Shown here: piece after piece, positions 9,698 to 17,715 of the stretch
How the letters are laid out: each line of letters opens with the position of its first letter
Position numbering within the stretch: the stretch's first letter is position 1
Origin: RGIG1995 sp045126815
GTDB taxonomy: Bacteria > Bacillota > Clostridia > Oscillospirales > CAG-272
DNA length: 35,145 bases
Assembly: GCA_045126815.1 (NCBI GenBank)
Contig: JBGVPD010000022.1
Coordinates: forward strand, 1 to 35,145
Direction: 5' to 3'
Made by a program: the position numbers and the translations under genes
Notes under the pieces: model-generated
What the model was told of the DNA's origin: nothing
The model's database searches: none
Seen by the model: the letters and a program-made list of their open reading frames with translations, nothing else

Positions 9698-10201
9698 TTG
9701 AATAATATGAATAACAGAAATGAAAAGGGAAGCTCGGATATAAAATATATAACACTTTTCGCGTTGTGTTTTTTATTGTTAGGGTTTTATTCTGCGCTTA
9801 TAACTGGAGATACGTCGCTTTACGGTCAACTTAATAATCCGCCGTTGTCACCGCCACCGCAAACATTTGCAATAGTATGGTCTGTTCTATACGTGCTTAT
9901 AGGCGGAGTTTTTGGAGCAGTATATTCTTATAAAGGAGAATATGAAGCATCAGATAAGAGAGACGGACTGGTGTGGTCAGCGTTAGGATTTTTATTTAAT
10001 CTTCTATGGTATCCTCTGTATTTTGGAAACGGACAGTTATTGCCTGCAGCAATAGATATCGTTGTAATATTGCTTCTTAATTTTGTTACGTTTAAGTATT
10101 TCTACCGCATAAAACCAATATTTGCATATTTGTTAATACCGTATATAATATGGTTAATATTTGCCCTTTATTTAAATATCGGCGTTGTGATTTTGAATTA
10201 G
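9698..10201 (+). CDS. tspO: TspO/MBR family tryptophan-rich sensory membrane protein
   Basis: TspO is a small membrane protein with five transmembrane helices that binds porphyrins and related ligands and is linked to stress responses. The 167-residue product has five hydrophobic segments. It carries the family motif NNPPLSPPPQTFAIVWSVLYVLIGG (split here as NNPPLSPPP at residues 47-55, then AIVWSVLYVL), FLFNLLWYPLYF, and a C-terminal LLIPYIIWLIFALYLN. The start is a TTG at 9698, seven bases after GGGGTGA. An in-frame ATG at 9707 is an alternative, but its spacing to the same site is longer. That ribosome binding site is inside the upstream hairpin. A terminator follows the stop. Confidence 0.9.
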   Translation: MNNMNNRNEKGSSDIKYITLFALCFLLLGFYSALITGDTSLYGQLNNPPLSPPPQTFAIVWSVLYVLIGGVFGAVYSYKGEYEASDKRDGLVWSALGFLFNLLWYPLYFGNGQLLPAAIDIVVILLLNFVTFKYFYRIKPIFAYLLIPYIIWLIFALYLNIGVVILN

Positions 10202-10208
10202 AAAAAAC

Positions 10209-10241
10209 AAAAGACTCTCTTTGGAAAAAGGGAGTCTTTAT
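10209..10241. terminator. Bidirectional terminator between tspO and the lipoprotein gene
   Basis: AAAGACTCTCT and AGGGAGTCTTT form an 11-bp stem with one wobble pair and a short loop. The flanks are TTATTTC on the + side and TTTTGTTTTTTC on the minus side. It can end both tspO (+) and the convergent lipoprotein gene (-). Confidence 0.8.
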
Positions 10242-10245
10242 TTCA

Positions 10246-10274
10246 TTGACATTATTAATAAAATTTGTTACAAT
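10246..10274 (+). promoter_or_regulatory. Strong sigma-A-type promoter pointing into the antisense of the lipoprotein gene
   Basis: TTGACA (10246-10251), 17 bases, TACAAT (10269-10274), with TGT directly before it giving an extended -10. It lies just past the terminator, and nothing in the sense direction starts soon after. A transcript would run antisense through the minus-strand lipoprotein gene towards the membrane-protein gene at 10875. Confidence 0.7.
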
Positions 10275-10295
10275 AATGAGGTAAATAAAAGGTAA

Positions 10296-10781
10296 TTAGC
10301 CTTTAAGCGTTGTTTCGATTTCTTGTAAGGATAAATTCTTTTGATCTTCTTCAAGAACGGTAAATATAACGTAGGTGCCAAACTGTTTTGCAACGGCATT
10401 TTTAACTTTGGGAAGCTCGTCGGGTTGATATTCGCTCATAAAGTTCTTTTCGAGATTTTCCAAATATTCTTCTGCCATTTCAAGAACTTTGTCAGCGTTT
10501 TCGAGCGAATTTGCTTTAAAAATTCCAAACAAATCGGCAGAACCCGTTTGGCTGATATATACGGTATAGTCGTCACATAAAGATGTGTCAACGGAAATAT
10601 TAAGTTCAACGTAAGCTTCTTCGGCTTGTGTAAATGAGATATCTTGTGTGTTGTTCAGTACTATATCTGCTAATGTTTTGCAATCGACGTTTGTAAGATA
10701 GTTATTTTGATTTTCGGTGTTTTTTGAACACGAAACAAGGCAAATGGTTATAATCAAAATCAAAGCAAATAATTTTTTCAT
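10296..10781 (-). CDS. Putative DUF4358-family lipoprotein
   Basis: This is a predicted secreted lipoprotein of 161 residues. It has a lysine start, a hydrophobic signal core and the lipobox L15-V-S-C18, so the mature protein would be anchored at the membrane outer face through Cys18. The remainder (for example ADLFGIFKANSLENAD and a C-terminal half with FGTYVIFTVLEED) resembles DUF4358 proteins of Clostridia, whose function is not known. GAGGTG stands 8 bases before the ATG on the minus strand, and a good promoter lies upstream (10815-10843). A short AAAGG/CCTTT hairpin lies around its 3' end, with the bidirectional terminator beyond. The DUF assignment is from pattern memory; the lipoprotein call is directly visible. 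Confidence 0.8.
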   Translation of the reverse strand: MKKLFALILIITICLVSCSKNTENQNNYLTNVDCKTLADIVLNNTQDISFTQAEEAYVELNISVDTSLCDDYTVYISQTGSADLFGIFKANSLENADKVLEMAEEYLENLEKNFMSEYQPDELPKVKNAVAKQFGTYVIFTVLEEDQKNLSLQEIETTLKG

Positions 10782-10814
10782 AAAAAATGCACCTCGCGTT
10801 TTTATTGTTTATAA

Positions 10815-10843
10815 AGTATATCATATAAATATTAAAAATTCAA
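10815..10843 (-). promoter_or_regulatory. Promoter of the lipoprotein gene
   Basis: On the minus strand: TTGAAT, 17 bases, TATACT, with TGA directly before the -10 (extended -10). It lies about 35 bases upstream of the lipoprotein ATG. A weak divergent + strand promoter (TTTATT, 17 bases, TATAAA at 10824-10829) overlaps it and could serve the gene at 10875. Confidence 0.65.
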
Positions 10844-10874
10844 CACAGATAGATGTAAAAAAAGGAGAGAAAAC

Positions 10875-11786
10875 GTGAAAAGAAAAATAAACGGATCAAA
10901 AGAAGTTAAGTTTTATAACGTGCTTTTTCCGATATGGTTTTTGATGTTATATCCGATAACGTGGTTGATTGTTATTCCGGGTAATTTTATAGTAGACAGC
11001 CTTGTTTTGTTGTTGGGAATGTATTTAATAAAGATAGACGATAAGAAAGATTTTTACAAGAATAACATATTAAAGGTGTTTTTGTTTGGCTTTCTTGCTG
11101 ATTTAATAGGAAGTTTGTTTTTGTTTTTAACGTACGCATTCGGAGACAACGAATGGTGGTATGAGTATATCTTAGCACCCGTATCAGAAAACCCGTATGA
11201 TAATATTTACGCTTTATTATATACGTGTGTGGCAGTCATTATATCAGGCGTGTTGATTTATGTTTTTAACCGTTTTATTTCGTTCAGAAAAGTTAAAGAA
11301 ATATCAAAGAAAAGGGTGTTGTCGCTTATAATTGCGATAATGACAACTCCATACTTGTTTTTAATCCCCACGTCGGGTGTAACGGGTAATATGAAAGAGA
11401 AGTTTACCAACCATTTCGTATGGCAGGAGTATACTATGGCAGAGGTTTATTTATCAGACGAGCCTGAGGTAGATATCCTTGAAAAAGAGGTTGGAAAAAA
11501 TTACAATTTCGGAATTTCATTATCGTTACGAGACGGTATAAATACTGCTAAAAAGACGAAAAAAACAGAGCTCAACGAATGGAAGTATAAAGTTGTATTT
11601 TATAAAAACGTCGCCGAACGCAAGGCGTTGGAAGAAATACTTATATACGAAGTATCGGACAAATTGTATTTTACCCAAAACGGCAAATGTTATATTATAA
11701 ACGACGAATACAGTAAAGAAATAAAAGAAAGTATAAAGTCGCATTTGACATTAAAAGAAGACAGTATGCAGACCGAAGAAAAGTAA
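10875..11786 (+). CDS. Membrane protein of unknown function with a C-terminal soluble domain
   Basis: I do not recognise this 303-residue protein. The first 165 residues contain about five hydrophobic segments (for example VLFPIWFLMLYPITWLIVI, VFLFGFLADLIGSLFLFL and ALLYTCVAVIISGVLIYVF). The remaining roughly 135 residues are polar, with many Lys and Glu, and form a likely single soluble domain. A GTG start at 10875 is supported by AAAGGAGAG 7 bases upstream; no nearby ATG fits. Its promoter is uncertain: either the weak one at 10801-10829 or the strong one at 10246, which would leave a leader of about 590 bases. A bidirectional terminator follows. Confidence 0.8.
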   Translation: MKRKINGSKEVKFYNVLFPIWFLMLYPITWLIVIPGNFIVDSLVLLLGMYLIKIDDKKDFYKNNILKVFLFGFLADLIGSLFLFLTYAFGDNEWWYEYILAPVSENPYDNIYALLYTCVAVIISGVLIYVFNRFISFRKVKEISKKRVLSLIIAIMTTPYLFLIPTSGVTGNMKEKFTNHFVWQEYTMAEVYLSDEPEVDILEKEVGKNYNFGISLSLRDGINTAKKTKKTELNEWKYKVVFYKNVAERKALEEILIYEVSDKLYFTQNGKCYIINDEYSKEIKESIKSHLTLKEDSMQTEEK

Positions 11787-11796
11787 ACAAATAAAT

Positions 11797-11836
11797 AAAA
11801 AAGCCCCGTATCACGAACGATACGGGACTTTTTTTG
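11797..11836. terminator. Bidirectional terminator between the membrane protein gene and malQ
   Basis: AAAAAAG, one mismatch, then CCCGTATC pairing with GATACGGG across a 6-base loop, followed by CTTTTTTT. A-tract and T-tract flank both sides, so it can act on both strands. It separates the convergent + gene from malQ on the minus strand. Confidence 0.9.
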
Positions 11837-11838
11837 TT

Positions 11839-13269
11839 TTAACGTGAATATATATGATTTAAGTGTTTGAATTTATCTTTATTGATTTCATTTAACTGTT
11901 CTTTGGTTATTCTGAAAGACCAGTTGCCGTCAGCTTTACCGGGAGTATTTAATCTTGTGTCCGAGCCATATCCCAACAAATCTTGGATGGGTATGATCAA
12001 TATTCCCGCCGAACTGCAGTACATATTTTTTATTATCGAATCATAACATTTATTCCAATCCGAGTTACAGTATCCGACATAATCCAATACGGCATTTCGT
12101 GTATAATTATCAAGTTCCCACACAAAACCAAGTAGGGTATTGTTATCGTGAGTTCCCGTGTATACAACAAGGTTGTTATGGTAATTGTGAGGCAAGTGAG
12201 GATTAGAGGGATTTCCGTCAAATCCGAATTGGAAAACGGACATACCGGGGAAAGAACTGTATTTTAGGAGTTCGTCAACTTTTGAGTCGATCAAACCAAG
12301 GTTTTCCGCAATAATAAGTCGGTCTTTTGCGACTTCTTTGATTACGTCGATCATTTCTTCTGCAGGGCCGTCGATCCATTTACCCTCTTTTGCAGTTTTT
12401 GCACCTGCGGGAACGGACCAGTATGCAGACAAGGCTCTGAAGTGGTCAATTCTGATTCCGTCAAAAAGGGTTAGCATATAAGACAACCTGTCTTTCCACC
12501 ACTTATATCCGTCTTTTTTCATTTGACTCCAGTTATAGATGGGGTTACCCCAAAGTTGACCGTCTTCGGAAAAATAGTCGGGAGGAACACCGGCAACACT
12601 GCTTGGCTTATCGTTTTCGTCAAGAAGAAACTGTTCTTTGTTGTTTTTTACGTCACAACTGTCGTATGCAACGTAAAACGGTAGGTCTCCTATTATTTTT
12701 ATGCCACGTTTTTTGGCGTAATTATGGATTTTATCCCATTGTTCATGGAACGTATATTGAATGAATTGCCATGCAAAGAGTGTGTCATCATCATATTTAT
12801 CCGTTGTCCATTCGTTCCAAGGCAGACCTTCGTTTGCATCCTTAAGAGCCATAAATATACAACAATCGGCAATATTTTTGTTGTTTTTTATAAATTCGAG
12901 AACTTTAGATCTGTCCGAAAGTCTCATAGAAGCTTTTTTCAGTAGAGGAAATCTTTCTTTTTCCAACCTGTCAAATTCACACGAATAAGGGGTGTGTTGT
13001 TTGCATAGGATAAGCTCGTCAGAGGTTATAAGCCCTTCAGAAAAAAGTTCTTCAATATCTATAAAATTAATATTACCACCGATAGACGAAAATGACATAT
13101 AGGGGGAATTGTGTTCATCTGTTATACAAAAGGGAAGCGTTTGCCAATATGTAAATCCGCAATCTTTCAAAAAATCAATAAATTCATACGCGCTCTTGCC
13201 GAAACTGCCGCAAGAGAAGTTGTTGTAGAGCGACGAAATATGCATCAAAACTCCGCTTTTTCTATCCAT
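11839..13269 (-). CDS. malQ: 4-alpha-glucanotransferase (amylomaltase, GH77)
   Basis: MalQ transfers maltodextrin segments between alpha-glucans in the cytoplasm. The GH77 motifs are present: RKSGVLMHISSL at the N-terminus, nucleophile Asp275 in GIRIDHFRALSAYW, acid/base Glu322 in IAENLGLID, and Asp375 in YTGTHDNNT. A longer open frame reaches base 13317. I chose the ATG at 13269 because GAGGTG lies 8 bases upstream of it and because the longer version would start inside the predicted -35 element. The resulting 476 residues are typical for a bacterial amylomaltase. It diverges from the glg operon, fitting a role in recycling short glucans made during glycogen turnover. Confidence 0.96.
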   Translation of the reverse strand: MDRKSGVLMHISSLYNNFSCGSFGKSAYEFIDFLKDCGFTYWQTLPFCITDEHNSPYMSFSSIGGNINFIDIEELFSEGLITSDELILCKQHTPYSCEFDRLEKERFPLLKKASMRLSDRSKVLEFIKNNKNIADCCIFMALKDANEGLPWNEWTTDKYDDDTLFAWQFIQYTFHEQWDKIHNYAKKRGIKIIGDLPFYVAYDSCDVKNNKEQFLLDENDKPSSVAGVPPDYFSEDGQLWGNPIYNWSQMKKDGYKWWKDRLSYMLTLFDGIRIDHFRALSAYWSVPAGAKTAKEGKWIDGPAEEMIDVIKEVAKDRLIIAENLGLIDSKVDELLKYSSFPGMSVFQFGFDGNPSNPHLPHNYHNNLVVYTGTHDNNTLLGFVWELDNYTRNAVLDYVGYCNSDWNKCYDSIIKNMYCSSAGILIIPIQDLLGYGSDTRLNTPGKADGNWSFRITKEQLNEINKDKFKHLNHIYSR

Positions 13270-13288
13270 TTTTAACACCTCAAATTCT

Positions 13289-13317
13289 ATTTTAATATAG
13301 AAGCAAAAAATAATCAA
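13289..13317 (-). promoter_or_regulatory. malQ promoter
   Basis: On the minus strand: TTGATT (13317-13312), 17 bases, TAAAAT (13294-13289). Position and spacing suit the ATG at 13269, although the 5' leader would be very short (about 12-15 bases plus the ribosome binding site). Confidence 0.5.
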
Positions 13318-13390
13318 TATGTTTTTGAATGGAATTGATAAATAAATTTAACAAAAATGTCATAAAACTTTAAAAAGATAAGAAAAATTA

Positions 13391-13419
13391 TTGAAAATAA
13401 TGCAAAAATAAACTATAAT
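13391..13419 (+). promoter_or_regulatory. Promoter of the glycogen operon
   Basis: TTGAAA (13391-13396), exactly 17 bases, TATAAT (13414-13419), about 45 bases before the glgB ATG. It is back-to-back with the malQ promoter, leaving about 70 bases between the two -35 elements where a shared regulator could bind. I see no clear operator palindrome there. Confidence 0.75.
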
Positions 13420-13464
13420 ATATATAAAGGACAAAAAGAGTTTCTTTTAATTCATGGAGGAAAT

Positions 13465-15354
13465 ATGAAAAAACACACACGCATTGTTCCTGAAAGTTTT
13501 TACGAAGGTAAATGTGATGATGCATACTTGTATATGGGTTGTCACTATACAGAATTAAATAACAAAAAAGGTTTTATTTTTAGAGTGTGGGCTCCATGCG
13601 CTTTAAGTGTAAGATTGGTTGGCGATTTTAATTTCTGGAACACAGAAGAACTTTTTATGCAAAAGAATGTGCACGGTGTTTGGGAAATATTTTCGGAGTA
13701 TGCAAAAATCGGTGATAAGTATAAATACTACATACAAAAGCCAAACGGATATTTTGAATATAAGAGTGATCCTTATGCATTCGCTTTTGCAGCACTTCCT
13801 GATAATTCGAGCGTAATATACGATTATACGGGATATAAATGGGGAGATCATAAGTATAAAAGCGAACAGAAAAAGAAAAATATAATTGAGAGACCGGTAA
13901 ATATTTATGAACTACATTTAGGTTCATGGAAACGTAAAGAAGACGGTTCTTGTTATTCATATACCGAGATGGCAGAACAGCTTATACCTTACGTGAAGAA
14001 AATGGGATATACGCATATAGAGCTTATGCCTATAACCGAGTATCCGTACGATCCGTCGTGGGGATATCAGGTTACGGGGTATTATGCACCTACTTCCCGA
14101 TACGGTGAACCTGTTGGGTTTATGAAATTTATTGATGAATGTCATCAAAACGGAATAGGCGTAATACTTGACTGGGTTCCGGCGCATTTTCCAAAGGACG
14201 AATACGGTCTTTACGAATATGACGGAACTTGTTGCTACGAGGTAAACGATTATGAAATGAACGAGCATCCCGAATGGAATACGAGGATATTTGACTATGC
14301 AAGGCACGAGGTGCGATCGTTTTTGAAGTCGAGTGCGCTGTTTTGGATAAGGGAGTATCATATAGACGGTATAAGAGTAGATGCTGTGGCATCAATGTTA
14401 TATCTTGATTACGGACGTGATAATTATAAACCGAACGTGTTTGGCGGTAATTATAATCTTCATGCTATAGACTTTTTAAAAGAACTTAACGAATGTGCTT
14501 TTAGGGAAAATCCATCTGTTCTGATGATAGCTGAAGAGTCAACTGCGTTTCCGATGGTGAGTAAACCCACCTATGACGGAGGATTAGGATTTAATTTCAA
14601 ATGGAATATGGGATGGATGAACGATATGTTGTCGTATATGTCAACCGATCCTCTGTTTAGAAAGGGCTGCCATAATAATCTTACTTTTTCTTTGACTTAC
14701 GCATTTTCGGAGAACTTTATATTACCTTTGTCGCACGATGAGATAGTGCATGGTAAATGCTCGATGATAGGTAAGATGCCGGGTGATTATGACTTAAAAT
14801 TTGATAACTTAAGAGTGTTTTATGCGTATATGATGGCGCATCCCGGTAAGAAGCTGACTTTTATGGGAAACGAGTTCGCCCAATTTATCGAGTGGGATTT
14901 TAAGAAACAGCTTGATTGGTTTTTGCTTGATTACGAAAAACACGATAAGTTTCACAAATTTGTTAAAGACTTAAACAGATTTTATCTTGATAATTCTCCG
15001 TTCTGGGAAAATGACGGCGATTGGAACGGTTTTTCGTGGATATCGGCAGATGATGCAAGTCAGAGTGTAGTTGGCTTCAGACGAATAGACAAGAGAGGAG
15101 ACGAGATCGTATGTATATTCAACTTCTGCCCCGTAACGAGAAAGAATTACAGATTAGGTTTATCCAAGCAAGGTAAATATAAGTGTGTATTTTCAACGGA
15201 TAGGTCGAAATACGGAGGACATTCCGTAAGATGTAATACGGTCAAGACCGAAAGAATATCAATGCACGGATATGAATATTCAGGCAAGTTTACAATACCC
15301 GCTATGACGGCGGTTTATTATAAAAAAGAAAAAAATGATTTGGAGGGAATATAA
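13465..15354 (+). CDS. glgB: 1,4-alpha-glucan branching enzyme (GH13, CBM48)
   Basis: GlgB makes alpha-1,6 branches in glycogen. An N-terminal CBM48 (FRVWAPCALSVRLVGDFNFWN region, about residues 35-60) precedes the GH13 barrel. Catalytic residues are Asp306 (DGIRVDAVASM), Glu357 (MIAEESTAFP) and Asp425 (LPLSHDEIVHGK). The branching-enzyme hallmarks ELHLGSWKR and MGNEFAQFIEWDF are present. The 629 residues correspond to the shorter GlgB without the extra N-terminal domain. GGAGG lies 5-6 bases before the ATG. It is the first gene of the operon, and the last base of its TAA is the first base of the glgC ATG, which implies translational coupling. Confidence 0.97.
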   Translation: MKKHTRIVPESFYEGKCDDAYLYMGCHYTELNNKKGFIFRVWAPCALSVRLVGDFNFWNTEELFMQKNVHGVWEIFSEYAKIGDKYKYYIQKPNGYFEYKSDPYAFAFAALPDNSSVIYDYTGYKWGDHKYKSEQKKKNIIERPVNIYELHLGSWKRKEDGSCYSYTEMAEQLIPYVKKMGYTHIELMPITEYPYDPSWGYQVTGYYAPTSRYGEPVGFMKFIDECHQNGIGVILDWVPAHFPKDEYGLYEYDGTCCYEVNDYEMNEHPEWNTRIFDYARHEVRSFLKSSALFWIREYHIDGIRVDAVASMLYLDYGRDNYKPNVFGGNYNLHAIDFLKELNECAFRENPSVLMIAEESTAFPMVSKPTYDGGLGFNFKWNMGWMNDMLSYMSTDPLFRKGCHNNLTFSLTYAFSENFILPLSHDEIVHGKCSMIGKMPGDYDLKFDNLRVFYAYMMAHPGKKLTFMGNEFAQFIEWDFKKQLDWFLLDYEKHDKFHKFVKDLNRFYLDNSPFWENDGDWNGFSWISADDASQSVVGFRRIDKRGDEIVCIFNFCPVTRKNYRLGLSKQGKYKCVFSTDRSKYGGHSVRCNTVKTERISMHGYEYSGKFTIPAMTAVYYKKEKNDLEGI

Positions 15355-16544
15355 TGTTGTTCCGAAAAAAAGAATGTATTGCGATGATTTTGGCAGGAGG
15401 TCAGGGAAGTCGATTGATGGTACTGACCGAAAATACGGCAAAACCGGCAGTACCCTACGGCGGTAAATACAGACTTATTGATTTTCCTTTATCTAACTGT
15501 ATTCACTCGGGAATAGATACCGTCGGAATTTTGACGCAATATCAGCCGCTTCAGTTAAATGAATATATCGGAAACGGTATGCCATGGGGGCTGAACAGTT
15601 CAAACGGCGGAATACACGTGTTGTCTCCTTATTCTAAGAGTGAAAGCTCTGAATGGTATAAAGGAACTGCGAATGCTATATTCCAAAATATATCTTTTAT
15701 AGACAGATACGATCCGACGAACGTCCTTATACTTTCAGGTGACCATATATATAAGATGGATTATGCGAAGATGCTTCAAGAACACGTAAAGAAAAAAGCG
15801 GATTGTACGATAGCAGTATTGGACGTACCGCTTGAAGAAGCATCAAGATTTGGCATAATGAATACAAATAGTTCTGGCAGAGTTGTTGAATTTGAGGAGA
15901 AGCCCAAGAACCCGAAGAGTACGAAAGCATCTATGGGTATATATATTTTCAAGTGGAATGTGTTGAGAAAATATCTTATTGCTGACAACGAAGATCCGAC
16001 GTCAAGCAACGATTTTGGAAAGAATATTATTCCGAAGCTTATTGATGACCAGTATAGATTATTTGCATATTCATTTGAAGGATACTGGAAAGACGTTGGA
16101 ACGATAGAGAGTTTATGGCAGTCAAATATGGACATTTTGGGCGAAGATCCGGAATTTAATTTATTTGATGAAGACAAGAAGATTTATTCAAGAAACTATT
16201 CTCATCCGTCAACGTATATAGCCAAGGGGGCAAAAATAGTTAATTCATATATAGCAGAAGGAAGTACCGTATACGGAAACGTGTACAACTCGATTATTTC
16301 AACAGGATGCGTTGTAGGAAAGAATGCAGAGATATCAAACAGCTTTATTATGCCAAATGCCAATATAGGCAGAAATTCAGTTATAAAGTATGCGATTATA
16401 GGTGAAGATTCGGTCGTTAATCCGAACGTTAGGATAGGAGATTTACCCGAATTTTATGAAAAGAATAAGTGGGGAATAGCAGTAGTCGGAAAAGACAAGG
16501 TAGTACCCCAGAATAAAATTCTTAAGCCGAAAGAGATATTTTGA
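15354..16544 (+). CDS. glgC: Glucose-1-phosphate adenylyltransferase, catalytic subunit
   Basis: GlgC makes ADP-glucose from ATP and glucose-1-phosphate, the committed step of glycogen synthesis. The nucleotide-binding start AMILAGGQGSRL is intact, followed by KPAVPYGGKYRLIDFPLSN, WYKGTANAIFQN, LSGDHIYKMDY and, near residues 188-190, the glucose-1-phosphate site VEFEEKP. The C-terminal part (about residues 285-396) is a left-handed beta-helix of hexapeptide-like repeats. The length of 396 is typical. Its start overlaps the glgB stop by one base, with GGAGGG upstream. It is followed by glgD and probably forms a mixed complex with GlgD, as described in other Firmicutes. Confidence 0.97.
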   Translation: MLFRKKECIAMILAGGQGSRLMVLTENTAKPAVPYGGKYRLIDFPLSNCIHSGIDTVGILTQYQPLQLNEYIGNGMPWGLNSSNGGIHVLSPYSKSESSEWYKGTANAIFQNISFIDRYDPTNVLILSGDHIYKMDYAKMLQEHVKKKADCTIAVLDVPLEEASRFGIMNTNSSGRVVEFEEKPKNPKSTKASMGIYIFKWNVLRKYLIADNEDPTSSNDFGKNIIPKLIDDQYRLFAYSFEGYWKDVGTIESLWQSNMDILGEDPEFNLFDEDKKIYSRNYSHPSTYIAKGAKIVNSYIAEGSTVYGNVYNSIISTGCVVGKNAEISNSFIMPNANIGRNSVIKYAIIGEDSVVNPNVRIGDLPEFYEKNKWGIAVVGKDKVVPQNKILKPKEIF

Positions 16545-16602
16545 TAAATATAAGACAAATAACTCGTAAAAATAATCTAAAACAGAAAGGTAGTATATTA
16601 CC

Positions 16603-17715
16603 ATGAAAGCTATGGGAATAATTTTTTCGAATATATATGACAGTACGTTGGGTGAGCTTACAAACCACAGAACTGTCGCATCTCTGCCTTTTGGAGGAAG
16701 ATACAGACAAATAGATTTTATACTGTCCAATATGTCAAATTCGGGTATATATAAAGTTGGTCTTATAACTAAATACAATTACCGTTCGCTGATGGACCAT
16801 TTGGGTTCTGCTGCCGATTGGGATCTAAGAAGGAAGAATGAGGGCCTTGTGATCTTACCGCCTTTTGCGAGCGGACATACGGGAGTATACAAGGGTAAGC
16901 TTGAGGCTTTGTATTCTGCAGAGGCGTTTATAAATAACCCGTTGTATGATTACGTTGTTATTGCAGATACTACGGTACTGTTTAACCTTGATTTCAGACC
17001 GGCTATAGAAAACCATATCAAGTCCGGATCTGACGTAACGGTTATATCAAACAGAGAAATAGACGACAAGGCAAAAAAACATCCGCTTATATTGTATGCA
17101 AACAAAAAGAATAAAGTTGAGTCTATACTTATCGATTCGCCTTCGGATGAGATGGCGTTTGTCGGAATGGGCGTATTTATTATGAAGAGAGAGTTACTCG
17201 TTGAAGCTATAAACGAGTCTCATTCAAAGGGATACGTGCATTTTGAGAAAGATTACCTGCAAAGGTATTTTAACGCAGGAAAACTTAAGTTAAACGTATA
17301 CGAATTTAAGGGTACGGTACTCAGAAATGAAAATATAAAGAATTATTATGCAAACAGCATGGCACTTCTTCAGGAAAAGACGAGAAACGGATTGTTTGGT
17401 AAAAATCCGATTTACACAAAGGTAAGAGACGAGATGCCGACCTATTACGGAGAGGGTTCGAAGATCGGTAACAGTATTATGGCTGACGGATGTAAATTGT
17501 ACGGAGAAGTAACGGACAGCGTACTGTTTAGAGACGTAAAAATATCAGAGGGCGCATGTGTAAAGGGTAGCATTATCATGCAAGGCGCAAGAATAGGCAA
17601 AAATGCAAAACTTGAATGTGTAATATTGGATAAGAACGTAACGGTAACTGAAAATGCGGAATTGAAGGGAACGCCCGAACATCCCGTGATAGTGAAAAAA
17701 GGAGAGACAGTATGA
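16603..17715 (+). CDS. glgD: GlgD, regulatory paralogue of ADP-glucose pyrophosphorylase
   Basis: This 370-residue protein has the GlgC fold, but the N-terminal GGxGxRL nucleotide loop is replaced by IFSNIYDSTLGELTNHR, so it is unlikely to be catalytic alone. The segments PFGGRYRQIDFILSNMSNSG and HTGVYKGKLEAL mark it as GlgD. In Firmicutes GlgD associates with GlgC and changes its activity. The C-terminus keeps the beta-helix repeats. It starts 58 bases after glgC with a GAAAGG site, and its stop overlaps the glgA ATG (ATGA). A GGTA/TACC short palindrome lies between the ribosome binding site and the ATG; its importance is unknown. Confidence 0.95.
   Translation: MKAMGIIFSNIYDSTLGELTNHRTVASLPFGGRYRQIDFILSNMSNSGIYKVGLITKYNYRSLMDHLGSAADWDLRRKNEGLVILPPFASGHTGVYKGKLEALYSAEAFINNPLYDYVVIADTTVLFNLDFRPAIENHIKSGSDVTVISNREIDDKAKKHPLILYANKKNKVESILIDSPSDEMAFVGMGVFIMKRELLVEAINESHSKGYVHFEKDYLQRYFNAGKLKLNVYEFKGTVLRNENIKNYYANSMALLQEKTRNGLFGKNPIYTKVRDEMPTYYGEGSKIGNSIMADGCKLYGEVTDSVLFRDVKISEGACVKGSIIMQGARIGKNAKLECVILDKNVTVTENAELKGTPEHPVIVKKGETV

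Noticed and set aside
10341..10580. 79-codon + strand frame downstream of the antisense promoter
   Set aside because: No ribosome binding site precedes its TTG, and the minus-strand lipoprotein in the same place has a signal peptide, lipobox and good start. The promoter is kept as a finding, the frame is not.
13270..13317. Longer malQ starting at 13317
   Set aside because: The extra 16 residues are not MalQ-like, overlap the predicted promoter, and the ATG at 13269 has a good ribosome site.
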